Source of the DNA: Parahaliea mediterranea | GTDB taxonomy: Bacteria; Pseudomonadota; Gammaproteobacteria; Pseudomonadales; Halieaceae | Assembly (NCBI RefSeq): GCF_003402235.1 | Contig: NZ_QEWO01000007.1 | Span: forward strand, 124,001-188,000 | Length of the DNA stretch: 64,000 bases | Reading direction: 5' to 3' | Shown here: positions 17,293 through 26,694 of the stretch, piece after piece | Numbering within the stretch: position 1 is the stretch's first letter | Layout of the letters: every line of letters starts with the position of its first letter | The notes under the pieces: generated by a model | Databases searched by the model: none | The model's input: only the letters and a program-made list of their open reading frames with translations | What the model was told of the DNA's origin: nothing | Made by a program: the position numbers and the translations under genes

Positions 17293-17910
17293 ATGGCAGA
17301 ACAGAAAGCAACCAACGTGCACTGGCACGAAGGCGACATCACCCGCGAACACCGCGCCAAACTGCTGGGCCACAAGGGCGCAACCCTGTGGTTCACCGGG
17401 CTGTCCGGCAGCGGCAAATCCACCGTGGCGGTGGAGCTGGAAGGCCGCCTGAGCGAGATGGGCATCCTGGCTTACCGCCTGGACGGCGACAATGTGCGCA
17501 TGGGCATCAACAAGAACCTGGGCTTTACCGCCGAGGATCGCACCGAGAACATTCGCCGCATTGGCGAGGTGGCCAAGCTGTTTGTGGATGCCGGCGTGAT
17601 CGCCCTGTCCAGCTTCATCAGCCCCTACGCCGCCGACCGCGACCAGGTGCGCGAACTGCACGAGGCCGCCGGCATGGACTTTATCGAAGTGTTTGTCGAC
17701 TGCTCGCTGGAGGCCGCCGAGGCCCGCGACCCCAAGGGCCTGTACAAAAAGGCCCGCGCCGGCGAAATCAAGAACTTCACCGGTATCGATGACCCCTACG
17801 AGGCACCGGCCAAGCCCGAACTGCACCTGCACTCCGACCAGCAGAGCCTGGACGAAGAAGTGGACGCCATTCTGGCCCTGCTGCGCGAGCGCGGCATCAT
17901 CGCCGCCTGA
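17293..17910 (+). CDS. cysC: Adenylyl-sulfate (APS) kinase CysC
   Basis: 205 residues; phosphorylates APS to PAPS. Walker A GLSGSGKST near residue 38, LDGDNVRMGINKNLGF (APS site), NIRRIGEVAKLF, and the lid-like DPKGLYKKARAGEIKNFTGIDDPYE, which is diagnostic. ATG 17293 has GGAG upstream. It lies between the sulfotransferase (106-bp gap) and sat (27-bp gap), all on one strand. That favours PAPS production for sulfation rather than, or as well as, cysteine synthesis. Confidence 0.95.
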   Translation: MAEQKATNVHWHEGDITREHRAKLLGHKGATLWFTGLSGSGKSTVAVELEGRLSEMGILAYRLDGDNVRMGINKNLGFTAEDRTENIRRIGEVAKLFVDAGVIALSSFISPYAADRDQVRELHEAAGMDFIEVFVDCSLEAAEARDPKGLYKKARAGEIKNFTGIDDPYEAPAKPELHLHSDQQSLDEEVDAILALLRERGIIAA

Positions 17911-17937
17911 GACTGACCTGATTTTGTGGAGACCATC

Positions 17938-19119
17938 ATGATCAAACCCCACGGTTCCGAACAACTGAACCCGCTCTATGTGCAGGACGCCGCCGCGCGC
18001 GAGGCGCTGGCGAAAGAGGCCGAGGGCCTGCCGTCACTGCTGCTGAATTCTGCCGCCGCCGCCAACGCGGTGATGCTGGGCGCTGGTTACTTCAACCCGC
18101 TGGCCGGCTACATGAACCTGGCCGATGCCCTCAGCGTGGCGGAAAAACTGCACACCGTCGACGGCCTGTTCTGGCCGGTGCCCATCGTTAACCTTACCAG
18201 TGAGTCCGGTATCGAAGCGGGCAGCCGCATCGCCCTGCGCGACCCCAACGTCGAGGGCAACCCGGTGCTGGCGGTGATGGATGTGGAGGCCGTTGAAGTG
18301 GTATCCGACGAGCAGATCGACTTCATGGCGGAAAAAGTCTTCCGCACCCTGGACCCGGAGCACCCCGGCGTGGCCACCTTCAAGGGCCTGGGGCGCACCC
18401 TGCTGTCTGGCCCCATCCAGGTGCTAGGCTTTTCGTACTTCGAGAGCGAATTCCCCGAAACCTTCCGCACCGCCTACCAGATTCGCGCGGAAATCGCCGA
18501 GCGCGGCTGGAACAAAGTGGTGGCCTTCCAGACCCGCAACCCCATGCACCGGGCCCACGAAGAACTGTGCCGCATGGCCATGGACGACCTGGGCGCCGAC
18601 GGCATCCTGATCCACATGCTGCTGGGCAAACTGAAGCCGGGCGACATTCCCGCCGAAGTGCGCGACGCCGCCATCCGCAAGATGGTTGAGGTGTACTTCC
18701 CCGAGAATACGGTGATGATCACCGGCTACGGCTTCGACATGCTCTACGCCGGCCCCCGCGAGGCCGTTCTGCACGCCGTGTTCCGCCAGAACACCGGCTG
18801 TACCCACCTGATTGTTGGCCGCGACCACGCCGGCGTGGGCGACTACTACGGTGGCTTCGACGCCCAGACCATCTTCGACGAAGAAGTGCCCGCGGGCGCC
18901 CTGGAACTGGAAATCTACCGCGCCGACCACACCGCCTACAGCAAAAAACTGGACAAGGTGGTGATGATGCGCGACGCCCCGGACCACAGCAAAGACGATT
19001 TTGTACTGCTGTCCGGCACCAAAGTGCGCGAAATGCTCGGCAACGGCATTGCGCCGCCGCCTGAGTTCTCCCGCCCCGAGGTGGCCAAGATCCTCATGGA
19101 TTACTACCAGAACCTCTGA
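17938..19119 (+). CDS. sat: ATP sulfurylase, homo-oligomeric Sat type
   Basis: 393 residues from ATG 17938 (MIKPHGSEQL); an upstream in-frame ATG at 17926 is less likely. Forms APS from sulfate and ATP. Contains the HxxH-type nucleotidyltransferase motif (FQTRNPMHRAHEEL) and VGRDHAGVGDYYG, and ends in the usual YYQNL region. This is the monofunctional Sat form, not the CysDN heterodimer. It closes the sulfotransferase-cysC-sat run. A strong GC hairpin follows. Confidence 0.95.
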   Translation: MIKPHGSEQLNPLYVQDAAAREALAKEAEGLPSLLLNSAAAANAVMLGAGYFNPLAGYMNLADALSVAEKLHTVDGLFWPVPIVNLTSESGIEAGSRIALRDPNVEGNPVLAVMDVEAVEVVSDEQIDFMAEKVFRTLDPEHPGVATFKGLGRTLLSGPIQVLGFSYFESEFPETFRTAYQIRAEIAERGWNKVVAFQTRNPMHRAHEELCRMAMDDLGADGILIHMLLGKLKPGDIPAEVRDAAIRKMVEVYFPENTVMITGYGFDMLYAGPREAVLHAVFRQNTGCTHLIVGRDHAGVGDYYGGFDAQTIFDEEVPAGALELEIYRADHTAYSKKLDKVVMMRDAPDHSKDDFVLLSGTKVREMLGNGIAPPPEFSRPEVAKILMDYYQNL

Positions 19120-19131
19120 GCGTCATCGCTG

Positions 19132-19155
19132 CCGGCCCCGCTGCGGCGGGGCCGG
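19132..19155 (+). terminator. GC-rich hairpin after sat (possible terminator)
   Basis: A perfect 10-bp stem, CCGGCCCCGC with GCGGGGCCGG, encloses a TGCG loop 12 bp after the sat stop. No T-run follows, so intrinsic termination would be weak; 3'-end protection is an alternative. Confidence 0.55.
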
Positions 19156-19257
19156 TAAGCGTGTTAGCCAACAGTGGGCAAGCCCCTGCGCGGCTGCGCT
19201 TTGTGGGCAGAATGCCCGCTGTTACCCCGCCAATTCCCTGCGTTTTCTTTGCATTTC

Positions 19258-19278
19258 ATAAAACTGTCACAGTTTTAT
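19258..19278. promoter_or_regulatory. Perfect inverted repeat upstream of the gsp operon (candidate operator)
   Basis: ATAAAACTG-TCA-CAGTTTTAT, nine-base arms with a three-base centre, in an AT-rich patch between sat and gspC. Its right arm sits where the -35 of the promoter with TATAAT at 19296-19301 would lie, which suggests a regulator site. It could alternatively serve as a weak terminator for sat. Confidence 0.5.
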
Positions 19279-19295
19279 CTTTTAATCCGGCACCC

Positions 19296-19301
19296 TATAA
19301 T
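19296..19301 (+). promoter_or_regulatory. Candidate -10 box (TATAAT) for the gsp operon
   Basis: A perfect TATAAT lies 54 bp before the gspC start. No good TTGACA at the right spacing (best is TTTTAT inside the inverted repeat), so an activator may be needed. Confidence 0.5.
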
Positions 19302-19355
19302 CGACGGCATCATCGCCCGGCCAAACCATTGCCGGGCACCTGATGGGAGTGCGCT

Positions 19356-20375
19356 TTGCCAGCTCAATGGCTCGACAATAAAAGTGATGTAGCTGAGCGC
19401 GCCGCCGCGAATTTACAGCAGTTAGCACAGACCCTGGCCCGGCCGCAGCACGTGAAACGCCTGCGCCGGCTTCTGTTGCTCATTCTGCTGGTGTGGGCGG
19501 CCGCCGCGCTGGCCCAGTTGATCTGGGCCCTGTGGCCGTCGGCGCCCGCCGGCGCATTGCCGGAGCGGGTCATCAACCCGGTCAGCGCCGCGCCCTCGGC
19601 GGCGGTGTCGGTGAGCGTCAACCGCGAGGCCCTGGTGGCGCGGCAGCTGTTTGGCTCGCCCGATGCCAGTGTGCCGGTGCTGGCCGAAGCGCAGGCCGCC
19701 AACGCGGCGGCCAGTGAGCGGGAGGGCATCGAGAAGGGCGCCCGCGAAACCCGCCTGGAACTGACCCTGCGCGGCGCCGTGGCCTCCACCGACGACGGCC
19801 TGGGCCACGCCATCATCGAATACCGCAACCAGCAGGCGGTGTACGCCGTGGACGACGAGCTGCCAGTGGCCGGCAATGTGAAGCTGGCCAAGGTCATGCC
19901 CTCCCAGGTGGTGCTGGACAACAACGGCACCTACGAGCTGCTGACCCTGTTCGAGGAAAGTGAATTCGATCGCCAGCTGGCGGACCTGCCGGCGGCGCAG
20001 CCCGTGGCCGCCGAGCCGCGGCGGGTGGAGGCCGGCGCCGAGGCCGGTGAGCTGGCCACCGGCTATCGCGCCCAGCTCTACCAGAACCCCGAATCCCTCG
20101 CCAGCCTGGTGCGCATCAGCGCCGTGCGCGAGGGCGGGCAACTGCAGGGTTATCGCATCATGCCCGGCCAGGATGCGGCCCAGTTTTCCCAGCTCGGCTT
20201 TCGGCCGGGCGACCTGGTGACAGCGGTTAACGGCATTGCGCTGGATAACCCCGCCAACACCATGCAGCTCTACCAGGCCATGCGCACCGCCCAGGAGGCG
20301 GTATTCGAGTTACAGCGCGACGGCCAGGCCCTGACCGTCTCGGTGGCGCTGGGTGCCGCTGGGGGGGAACAGTGA
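19356..20375 (+). CDS. gspC: Type II secretion protein GspC
   Basis: 339 residues. Inner-membrane protein that links the platform to the GspD secretin. One membrane helix at about residues 35-55 (LLLLILLVWAAAALAQLIW). A periplasmic HR domain follows (LELTLRGAVASTDDGLGHAIIEY...VYAVDDELPV), and a C-terminal PDZ-like domain (LGFRPGDLVTAVNGIALDNP). Start is TTG 19356 with GGGAG upstream; no in-frame ATG is better placed. First gene of a C-to-N operon. Confidence 0.93.
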   Translation: MPAQWLDNKSDVAERAAANLQQLAQTLARPQHVKRLRRLLLLILLVWAAAALAQLIWALWPSAPAGALPERVINPVSAAPSAAVSVSVNREALVARQLFGSPDASVPVLAEAQAANAAASEREGIEKGARETRLELTLRGAVASTDDGLGHAIIEYRNQQAVYAVDDELPVAGNVKLAKVMPSQVVLDNNGTYELLTLFEESEFDRQLADLPAAQPVAAEPRRVEAGAEAGELATGYRAQLYQNPESLASLVRISAVREGGQLQGYRIMPGQDAAQFSQLGFRPGDLVTAVNGIALDNPANTMQLYQAMRTAQEAVFELQRDGQALTVSVALGAAGGEQ

Positions 20376-20409
20376 TAGAGTCAGCCACACTTTAACGAGG
20401 ATGTAGGTC

Positions 20410-22464
20410 TTGCTACAGCGATTGCTAAAGCCCCTGGGCGCCGCCCTGTTGATCTTCCTGGCGGGGCTGGCGGTACAACCCGCCGCCGCCCAGGAGTTCA
20501 CGGTCAACCTGAAAGAGACCGATATCCAGGAACTGATCAAGTTCGTGGCGGAGGCCACCGGCACCACCATCGTGGTGGACCCCTCGGTGAAGGGCAAGGT
20601 GAAGGTGGTATCGGCCAAGCCGGTGACCCGGGACGAGCTCTACGACCTGTTCCTCTCCATCCTCGAGGTTCACGGCTACACTGCGGTGCGCTCCGGCGGC
20701 GTGGTGCGCGTTATCCAGAGCAAGGATGCTCGCTCGGCGCCGGTCAGCGTGCGCGATATCAAGGCCGGGCAGGGCAACGACGAATACGTGACCCAGGTGA
20801 TGAAGCTGGAGAACATCTCCGCCGCCAAACTGATCCCGGTGCTGCGCCCGCTGGTGCCCCAACAGGCCCACATGGCGGCCTACGCCCCCAGCAACGCCAT
20901 TATCATTTCCGATATTGCCTCCAACATCGACCGCATCAGCGACATCATCAAGCGCATGGACCGCTCCGCCGTGCAGGAGACCGACCTGATCAAGCTGAAA
21001 TACGCGGTGGCCGAAGACGTGGTGCGAATGCTCAATCAGCTCAACGAATCGGAAGCCCAGCAGGGCGGCGGCGAGACTGAGGTGCTGCTGGTGGCGGACA
21101 AGCGCACCAACAGCGTCCTCATCAGCGCCGACGAGCTGGAGCGGGCGCGTATCCGCAAGCTGATCACCCACCTGGACACGCCCCTGGAGCAGAGCGGCAA
21201 CGTGAAGGTGGTGTACCTGGAATACGCCAAGGCCGACGAGATTGCCGAAGTGCTGACCCGGGTGATGCAGAACATCACCCAGCTCGACCCGGACGACAAG
21301 CAGCCCCGCCGCAGCAGCGGCAACACCTCCACCATCGAGGCGGACGTGGGCACCAACTCCCTCATCATCACCGCCGACGCCGACGAGATGGCCGCCATCG
21401 AATCGGTGATTCACCGCCTTGATATCCGCCGCGCCCAGGTGCTGGTGGAGGCAATCATTGTGGAGATGAGCCTGGATGACAGCCAGGAGCTTGGCCTGCA
21501 GTGGCTGTTTGCCAACGACAGCGGCATGTTTGGCAGCAATGTGGATGCCGGAGATGCTCGCGCCCGGCGCATTGCCGCGGCGGTGCTGCCCGACGGCTCC
21601 GGCGACGACGATGATTCCGGCACCGACGGCACCACCACCGGCGACTTCAACGTGGGCGCTCTCGCCGGCGCACTGGCGCAGTCGCCGGGCCTGTCACTGG
21701 GCTGGGGCACGGTGGGTGAGGACCTGTCGATGACGGTGATCCTCAACGCGCTGAGCGCCAAGGACAACGCCAACATCCTGTCCACACCGAGTCTGCTGAC
21801 GCTGGATAACCAGGAGGCCTTTATCACCGTAGGCCAGAATGTGCCCTTTGTCACCGGCAACTACACCAACACCGGCTCGGGCGATGGCGTGTCCAACCCC
21901 TTCCAGACCATCGAGCGCGAGAATGTCGGCATTACCCTGACCGTGACGCCGCATATCAATGAGGGGGATTCGGTGGTGCTGGACATCGCCCAGGAAGTGT
22001 CCAGCCTGACCGGCGCCAGTTCAGTGGTCAATGCCACCGACATCATCACCAACGAGCGCAAGCTGCAGACCAAGGTGCTGGCGGCCGACGGCAACATCGT
22101 GGTGCTTGGGGGGCTGATCAAGGACGATGTTCAGGATGGCTCCCAGAAGGTGCCGCTGCTGGGAGATATCCCGCTGCTGGGGCGCCTGTTCCGCAATGAT
22201 TCCGAGCGGGTTGTAAAAACCAATCTGCTGATTTTCATTCGCCCTACCATCATTCGCGACGACAAGGCGCTGGCGGGGGCGACTGCGGAGAAATACCGTT
22301 ACATCCGCGCCCAGCAGGCCCTGCGCCGCGAACGCGGCATGCTCTATCTTGATGATGAGAGCATTCCGGTGCTCCCCGAATGGGAAGAGCAAATCAAACA
22401 GCTCGAGCAGATCCGCGACGAGCAACAGCAAGCCCCGGCCGCCAGCGGGAGCGAGGGCAACTAG
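20410..22464 (+). CDS. gspD: Type II secretion secretin GspD
   Basis: 684 residues; forms the outer-membrane secretion channel. Cleavable signal sequence ending AAAQ near residue 28. Then come N0 (FTVNLKETDIQELIKFVAEATG) and N1-N3 repeats. The secretin core contains VPLLGDIPLLGRLF and NLLIFIRPTIIRD. A Ser/Asp/Gly-rich insert (DGSGDDDDSGTDG) lies near residue 400. Start is TTG 20410 after a GAGGATGTAGG site. The last 50 residues are charged and Gln-rich and may be where a pilotin binds; no gspS was seen. Confidence 0.96.
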   Translation: MLQRLLKPLGAALLIFLAGLAVQPAAAQEFTVNLKETDIQELIKFVAEATGTTIVVDPSVKGKVKVVSAKPVTRDELYDLFLSILEVHGYTAVRSGGVVRVIQSKDARSAPVSVRDIKAGQGNDEYVTQVMKLENISAAKLIPVLRPLVPQQAHMAAYAPSNAIIISDIASNIDRISDIIKRMDRSAVQETDLIKLKYAVAEDVVRMLNQLNESEAQQGGGETEVLLVADKRTNSVLISADELERARIRKLITHLDTPLEQSGNVKVVYLEYAKADEIAEVLTRVMQNITQLDPDDKQPRRSSGNTSTIEADVGTNSLIITADADEMAAIESVIHRLDIRRAQVLVEAIIVEMSLDDSQELGLQWLFANDSGMFGSNVDAGDARARRIAAAVLPDGSGDDDDSGTDGTTTGDFNVGALAGALAQSPGLSLGWGTVGEDLSMTVILNALSAKDNANILSTPSLLTLDNQEAFITVGQNVPFVTGNYTNTGSGDGVSNPFQTIERENVGITLTVTPHINEGDSVVLDIAQEVSSLTGASSVVNATDIITNERKLQTKVLAADGNIVVLGGLIKDDVQDGSQKVPLLGDIPLLGRLFRNDSERVVKTNLLIFIRPTIIRDDKALAGATAEKYRYIRAQQALRRERGMLYLDDESIPVLPEWEEQIKQLEQIRDEQQQAPAASGSEGN

Positions 22465-24024
22465 ATGGCCGCCGAAGGCCTGAGCCAGGTGCCACTGCCC
22501 GCCGACAGCGCGGCGGTGGATACCGCGCTGGAGGATGCCCCGCCGCCGGAAACGCCCGCCGGCAAGGGCCTGCCCTTTGGCTTTGCCAAAGGCCACGGCG
22601 TGCTGCTGGACCGGGAAGAAACCCCGCCGGTGCTCTACTGCCAGGGCGAGCCGCCGCTGCAGGTGCTGGTGGAGTTGCGCCGCTTTCTTGGCGAGGCCTA
22701 TCGTCTGCAGGCGGTCAGCGAGGCGGAATTCCAGCGCCGCCTGACCCTGGCCTACCAGCGCGGCAACAACGAGGCGGTGCAAATGGCGGAGGACCTTTCC
22801 GCCGATGTGGATTTATCCCGCCTGGCTGACGAAATCCCCGAGGCCGGGGACTTGATGGACGCCGAGGACGATGCGCCCATCATTCGCCTGATCAACGCCA
22901 TTCTGTCGCAGGCGGTGCGCGAGCAGGCCTCGGATATTCACATCGAAACCTTTGAAGATCGCCTCAGCGTGCGCTATCGCATCGACGGGGTGCTGGCAGA
23001 GGTATTGTCGCCCAAGCGCATGCTGGCGCCCCTGCTGGTGTCGCGCCTGAAGGTGATGGCGCGGCTGGACATTGCCGAAAAGCGCGTGCCCCAGGACGGG
23101 CGTATCTCGGTGCGCATTGCCGGGCATGCGGTGGACATCCGCATGTCCACCATCCCGTCGGCCCACGGCGAGCGGGTGGTGCTGCGCCTGCTGGACAAGC
23201 AGGCCGGGCAGCTGCAGCTGGAGCAGCTGAACATGAACGCCCAGGTGTTCGACGCCTACCAGCGCGCCCTGCACAGCCCCCACGGCATCATCCTGGTGAC
23301 CGGGCCCACCGGCTCGGGTAAAACCACCACGCTGTACGCCGGGCTGTCCCACATCAACCAGAGTTCGCGCAACATCCTCACCATTGAGGACCCCATCGAA
23401 TACATGCTGCCGGGCATTGGCCAGACCCAGGTCAACGCCAAGGTGGACATGACCTTTGCCCGCGGGCTGCGCGCCATCCTGCGCCAGGACCCGGACGTGG
23501 TGATGGTGGGGGAAATCCGCGATCTGGAAACCGCCGAAATTGCGGTGCAGGCCTCCCTCACCGGCCACCTGGTGCTGTCCACCCTGCACACCAACACTGC
23601 CATCGGCGCTGTCACCCGCCTGCAGGACATGGGCATCGAGCCGTTTCTGCTGTCTTCGAGCCTGATTGGCGTGATGGCCCAGCGCCTGGTGCGCCTGCTC
23701 TGCCCGGACTGCAAAGTGCCCCACGACGCCCTGGATTCCGAAAAAGACATGCTGGGCCTGCACCCCGGTGAAGACCTGCAGCTGTTCCAGGCCAAGGGCT
23801 GCGAACGCTGTAATTACAGTGGTTATCGCGGCCGGACCGGGATTTACGAACTGATCGAGGTGGACGACACCCTGCGCAGCATGATCCACGAAGGCGTGGG
23901 CGAACAGGCCATGCTGGCCGAGGCGCGCAAGCACTACCCGGGCATCCAGCAGGATGGCCGGCGCCGCATCCTGTCCGGTGAAACCAGCCTGGAGGAAGTG
24001 CTGCGGGTTACCGCGGTTACCTGA
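22465..24024 (+). CDS. gspE: Type II secretion ATPase GspE
   Basis: 519 residues; cytoplasmic hexameric ATPase that powers pseudopilus assembly. Walker [11 protein letters not shown] near residue 277, Asp box TIEDPIEY, Walker [15 protein letters not shown], His box [10 protein letters not shown], and a tetracysteine zinc site (CPDC...CERC). ATG follows the gspD stop with no gap. An N1E-like segment lies in the first 120 residues. Confidence 0.96.
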   Translation: MAAEGLSQVPLPADSAAVDTALEDAPPPETPAGKGLPFGFAKGHGVLLDREETPPVLYCQGEPPLQVLVELRRFLGEAYRLQAVSEAEFQRRLTLAYQRGNNEAVQMAEDLSADVDLSRLADEIPEAGDLMDAEDDAPIIRLINAILSQAVREQASDIHIETFEDRLSVRYRIDGVLAEVLSPKRMLAPLLVSRLKVMARLDIAEKRVPQDGRISVRIAGHAVDIRMSTIPSAHGERVVLRLLDKQAGQLQLEQLNMNAQVFDAYQRALHSPHGIILVTGPTGSGKTTTLYAGLSHINQSSRNILTIEDPIEYMLPGIGQTQVNAKVDMTFARGLRAILRQDPDVVMVGEIRDLETAEIAVQASLTGHLVLSTLHTNTAIGAVTRLQDMGIEPFLLSSSLIGVMAQRLVRLLCPDCKVPHDALDSEKDMLGLHPGEDLQLFQAKGCERCNYSGYRGRTGIYELIEVDDTLRSMIHEGVGEQAMLAEARKHYPGIQQDGRRRILSGETSLEEVLRVTAVT

Positions 24025-24030
24025 TATCCC

Positions 24031-25251
24031 ATGACGGCTTACCGCTACAAGGCGCTGAACCCCGGCGGCAAGCTGGTGAAGGGGGTGGTGGAGGGCGACT
24101 CCGAGCGCCAGGTGCGCAGCCAGCTGCGCGGCCAGAAGCTGCGCCCGGTGGAAGTGGCGGTGGCCAACCGCCAGGCCGCCAACGCGCCCAGGTTTCGCTT
24201 CAACCTGTTCCAGCCGCGCATCAGCGCCTCTGAACTGGCGCTGCTGACCCGCCAGCTGGCCACCCTGGTGCAATCCAACCTGCCGCTGGACGAATGCCTG
24301 CAGGCCGCCGCCGAGCAGAGCCGCAAGGCCCGCACCAAAGCGCTGCTGCTGCAGGTGCGCTCGCGGGTGGCGGAGGGTCACACCCTGGCCTATGCCATGG
24401 GCGAGTTTCCGGCGGTGTTCAACGACATGTACCGGGCCATGGTCAACGCCGGCGAGCACGCCGGCTACCTGGGGCCGGTGCTGGAGCAGCTGGCCGATTA
24501 CAACGAACAGCGCCAGTACACCGCCCAGAAGCTGAAAATGGCGATGATCTATCCCTTTATCCTGATCGGGGTGGCGGTCGCCGTGGTGGTGGCGCTGATG
24601 GTGTTTGTGGTGCCGGAGCTGGTGGGCATCTTCGCCCACTCCAAGCGCGAGCTACCGCTGCTCACCCGTATGCTTATCGCCACCTCGGACTTTTTCCGCG
24701 ACTACGCGCTCTACCTGTTGCTGGGCCTGGTGGCGCTGGTGATCGGCCTGCGGCGCCTGCTGCGCGACCCCGCCCGGCGCAAGCGCTGGCATCGGTTGCA
24801 GTTGCGCATTCCGGGTATTTCGCGGCTGGTGATTGCCATGGACACCGCCCGTTTCGCCTCCACCCTGAGCATTCTCATGGCCAGCGGCGTGCCCCTGCTG
24901 GATTCGCTGCGCATTGCCGGGCAGGTGTTGACCAACCTGGTACTGCGCGAAGACAGCGCGGTGGTGGCGGAGCGGGTGCAGGAGGGCTCCAGCCTCAATC
25001 GCGCTCTGCGCGAGAACGGCCGCTTTCCGCCGATGATGGTGCACATGGTGGCCTCTGGCGAAACCAGTGGCGAGCTGGAAACCATGCTGGAGCGCTCGGC
25101 CACCAACCAGGAGCGGGAGCTGGAAATGACCCTGGGCACCATGATGAGCCTGCTGGAACCCCTGCTGGTGGTGTTTATGGGGGTGATGGTGCTGACCATC
25201 GTCCTTGCCATCCTGCTGCCAATTTTTGATCTGAATACAATGGTGAGATAG
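24031..25251 (+). CDS. gspF: Type II secretion inner-membrane platform protein GspF
   Basis: 406 residues with two GspF repeats (LALLTRQLATLVQSNLPLDECL and FASTLSILMASGVPLLDSLRIAG). There are three membrane helices, the last at the C-terminus (LLVVFMGVMVLTIVLAILLPIF). N-terminal MTAYRYKALNPGGKLVKGVVE is typical. It starts six bases after gspE and is followed two bases later by gspG. Confidence 0.95.
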   Translation: MTAYRYKALNPGGKLVKGVVEGDSERQVRSQLRGQKLRPVEVAVANRQAANAPRFRFNLFQPRISASELALLTRQLATLVQSNLPLDECLQAAAEQSRKARTKALLLQVRSRVAEGHTLAYAMGEFPAVFNDMYRAMVNAGEHAGYLGPVLEQLADYNEQRQYTAQKLKMAMIYPFILIGVAVAVVVALMVFVVPELVGIFAHSKRELPLLTRMLIATSDFFRDYALYLLLGLVALVIGLRRLLRDPARRKRWHRLQLRIPGISRLVIAMDTARFASTLSILMASGVPLLDSLRIAGQVLTNLVLREDSAVVAERVQEGSSLNRALRENGRFPPMMVHMVASGETSGELETMLERSATNQERELEMTLGTMMSLLEPLLVVFMGVMVLTIVLAILLPIFDLNTMVR

Positions 25252-25253
25252 CT

Positions 25254-25700
25254 ATGAACAAGCTCAATCGTGCCCGCCGCGCCGGCGGCTTCTCCCTGGT
25301 GGAGATTCTGGTGGTGCTGGTCATCATGGGCCTGCTGATCAGCGTGGTGGCCCCCACCGTGCTCAACCGCGCCGACGAGGCGCGGGTGCAGAAAGTCTAC
25401 GCCGACTTCAAGGCCATCGAGACCGCCCTGAAAATCTACCGGCTGGACAACTACGTTTACCCCACCACCGAGCAGGGCCTGGCGGCGCTGGTCAAGCCCA
25501 GCACCCTGTCGCCGGAACCGCGCAATTTCAAAGAGGGCGGTTACCTGGCTGAAGTGCCCCAGGACCCCTGGGGTCGACCCTACCTGTACCTGAGCCCCGG
25601 CGAGAATGGCGAGGTGGACCTCTACACCCTGGGCGCCGACGGCCTGTCGGGCGGCGAGGGCCAGAACGCAGACTTCGGCAACTGGAAGGAAGAGGAATAA
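25254..25700 (+). CDS. gspG: Major pseudopilin GspG
   Basis: 148 residues. Prepilin peptidase site GG/FSLVEILVVL with Glu at +5, then the long N-terminal helix and a globular domain. The globular domain holds YPTTEQGLAALV, DPWGRPYLYLSPG and the calcium-loop region LGADGLSGGEGQNADFGNW, all diagnostic of the major pseudopilin. Processing requires a prepilin peptidase (GspO/PilD) not present in this window. Confidence 0.96.
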   Translation: MNKLNRARRAGGFSLVEILVVLVIMGLLISVVAPTVLNRADEARVQKVYADFKAIETALKIYRLDNYVYPTTEQGLAALVKPSTLSPEPRNFKEGGYLAEVPQDPWGRPYLYLSPGENGEVDLYTLGADGLSGGEGQNADFGNWKEEE

Positions 25701-25703
25701 GGC

Positions 25704-26276
25704 ATGCACCGCCCCCGCCAGCGGGGTTTCAGCCTGCTGGAACTGCTGGTTGCCCTGTTCGTGATTGTGCTGGTGACCTCCCTCGCCACCCTCAATGTGG
25801 GCTCCGGGGGTTGGGATCGGGGGCTGGAGGCCCGCCTGCAAACCCTGCTGGATACCAACGCCTTTGCCCTGGAAGAAGCGCAGATGAGCGGCCGCGACCA
25901 CGGCCTGCTGCTGCAGCGGCTGGATGTGGACGGCGACATTGTGTACCGCTATGGCTGGCGCGAACTGCGCCCCGAGGGCTGGCGGGTGCCGCAAAGTGGC
26001 ACCGACCTGTTTGAAGACCGCGACTTCAGCCCGGAGGTGCAGCTGCTGCTGCGCATGGAAGGCCAGGTGGACGGCGAACTGCAACCACAGGCGGATGCCG
26101 CCGGCGCCGCGCCTCAAGTGGTGTTTTACGCCAGCGGTGAAGTCAGCCCCGGTGAAATCGACGTGCGCCGGCGCAGCGACGACAGCCTGTTGTGGCGCCT
26201 GCAATGGGATTTGCTTGGCCGCGGTGAACTGCTGAGCCGGGGGCAAGAGCCGGAACCGGATGACGATGACAACTGA
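25704..26276 (+). CDS. gspH: Minor pseudopilin GspH
   Basis: 190 residues. Cleavage site QRG/FSLLELLVAL with Glu at +5, followed by a beta-rich C-terminal domain matching GspH in length and place in the operon (FALEEAQMSGRDHGLLLQ). Ends with an acidic run EPEPDDDDN. The 3' end overlaps gspI by 17 bases. Confidence 0.9.
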   Translation: MHRPRQRGFSLLELLVALFVIVLVTSLATLNVGSGGWDRGLEARLQTLLDTNAFALEEAQMSGRDHGLLLQRLDVDGDIVYRYGWRELRPEGWRVPQSGTDLFEDRDFSPEVQLLLRMEGQVDGELQPQADAAGAAPQVVFYASGEVSPGEIDVRRRSDDSLLWRLQWDLLGRGELLSRGQEPEPDDDDN

Positions 26277-26694
26277 GCCGCGCAGCGCCGGCTTTACCCT
26301 GGTGGAGGTGATGGTGGCCCTGGCCGTGGTGGCCCTGGCCCTGCCGGCACTGATCATGGCGCTGTACCAGCAGGTGGATGGCACCGAGCACCTGCGGGAC
26401 AAATCCATCGCGCAGATAGTGGCGGCCAACAAACTGGTGGAATTGCGCTTGCTGAGCCAGTCGCGGGGCGGCCTGCTGCAGGGCGAGGAGAGCGGCGCCA
26501 GCGAACTGGCCGGCCGCGACTGGAGCTGGCAAATCCGCAGTACCGCCACCGAGATGCAGTCGTTCCGCCACATCGAGATTGAGGTTCGCCCCGGCGAGAA
26601 CAACACCGCGGGCCCGGCCCTGTACACCCTTGATGCCTATCTGTCGGCGGAAATTGAAAGCGCGGAACAGGCACCGGTGGCTGATGAACCCTAG
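26260..26694 (+). CDS. gspI: Minor pseudopilin GspI
   Basis: 144 residues. Type IV pilin-like leader SAG/FTLVEVMVALAVVALALPAL, with Glu at +5, and the small GspI C-terminal domain containing DWSWQIRSTAT. GspI nucleates the pseudopilus tip with GspJ and GspK. ATG 26260 lies inside gspH; a second ATG six bases later is possible. It overlaps gspJ by 11 bases. Confidence 0.92.
   Translation: MTMTTEPRSAGFTLVEVMVALAVVALALPALIMALYQQVDGTEHLRDKSIAQIVAANKLVELRLLSQSRGGLLQGEESGASELAGRDWSWQIRSTATEMQSFRHIEIEVRPGENNTAGPALYTLDAYLSAEIESAEQAPVADEP

Noticed and set aside
22813-24639. 608-residue reverse frame across gspE/gspF
   Set aside because: Low-information His/Gln/Gly-rich translation, antisense to strongly conserved secretion genes; a result of high GC.
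24711-26627. 638-residue reverse frame across gspF-I
   Set aside because: Antisense shadow of pseudopilin genes with no family resemblance.
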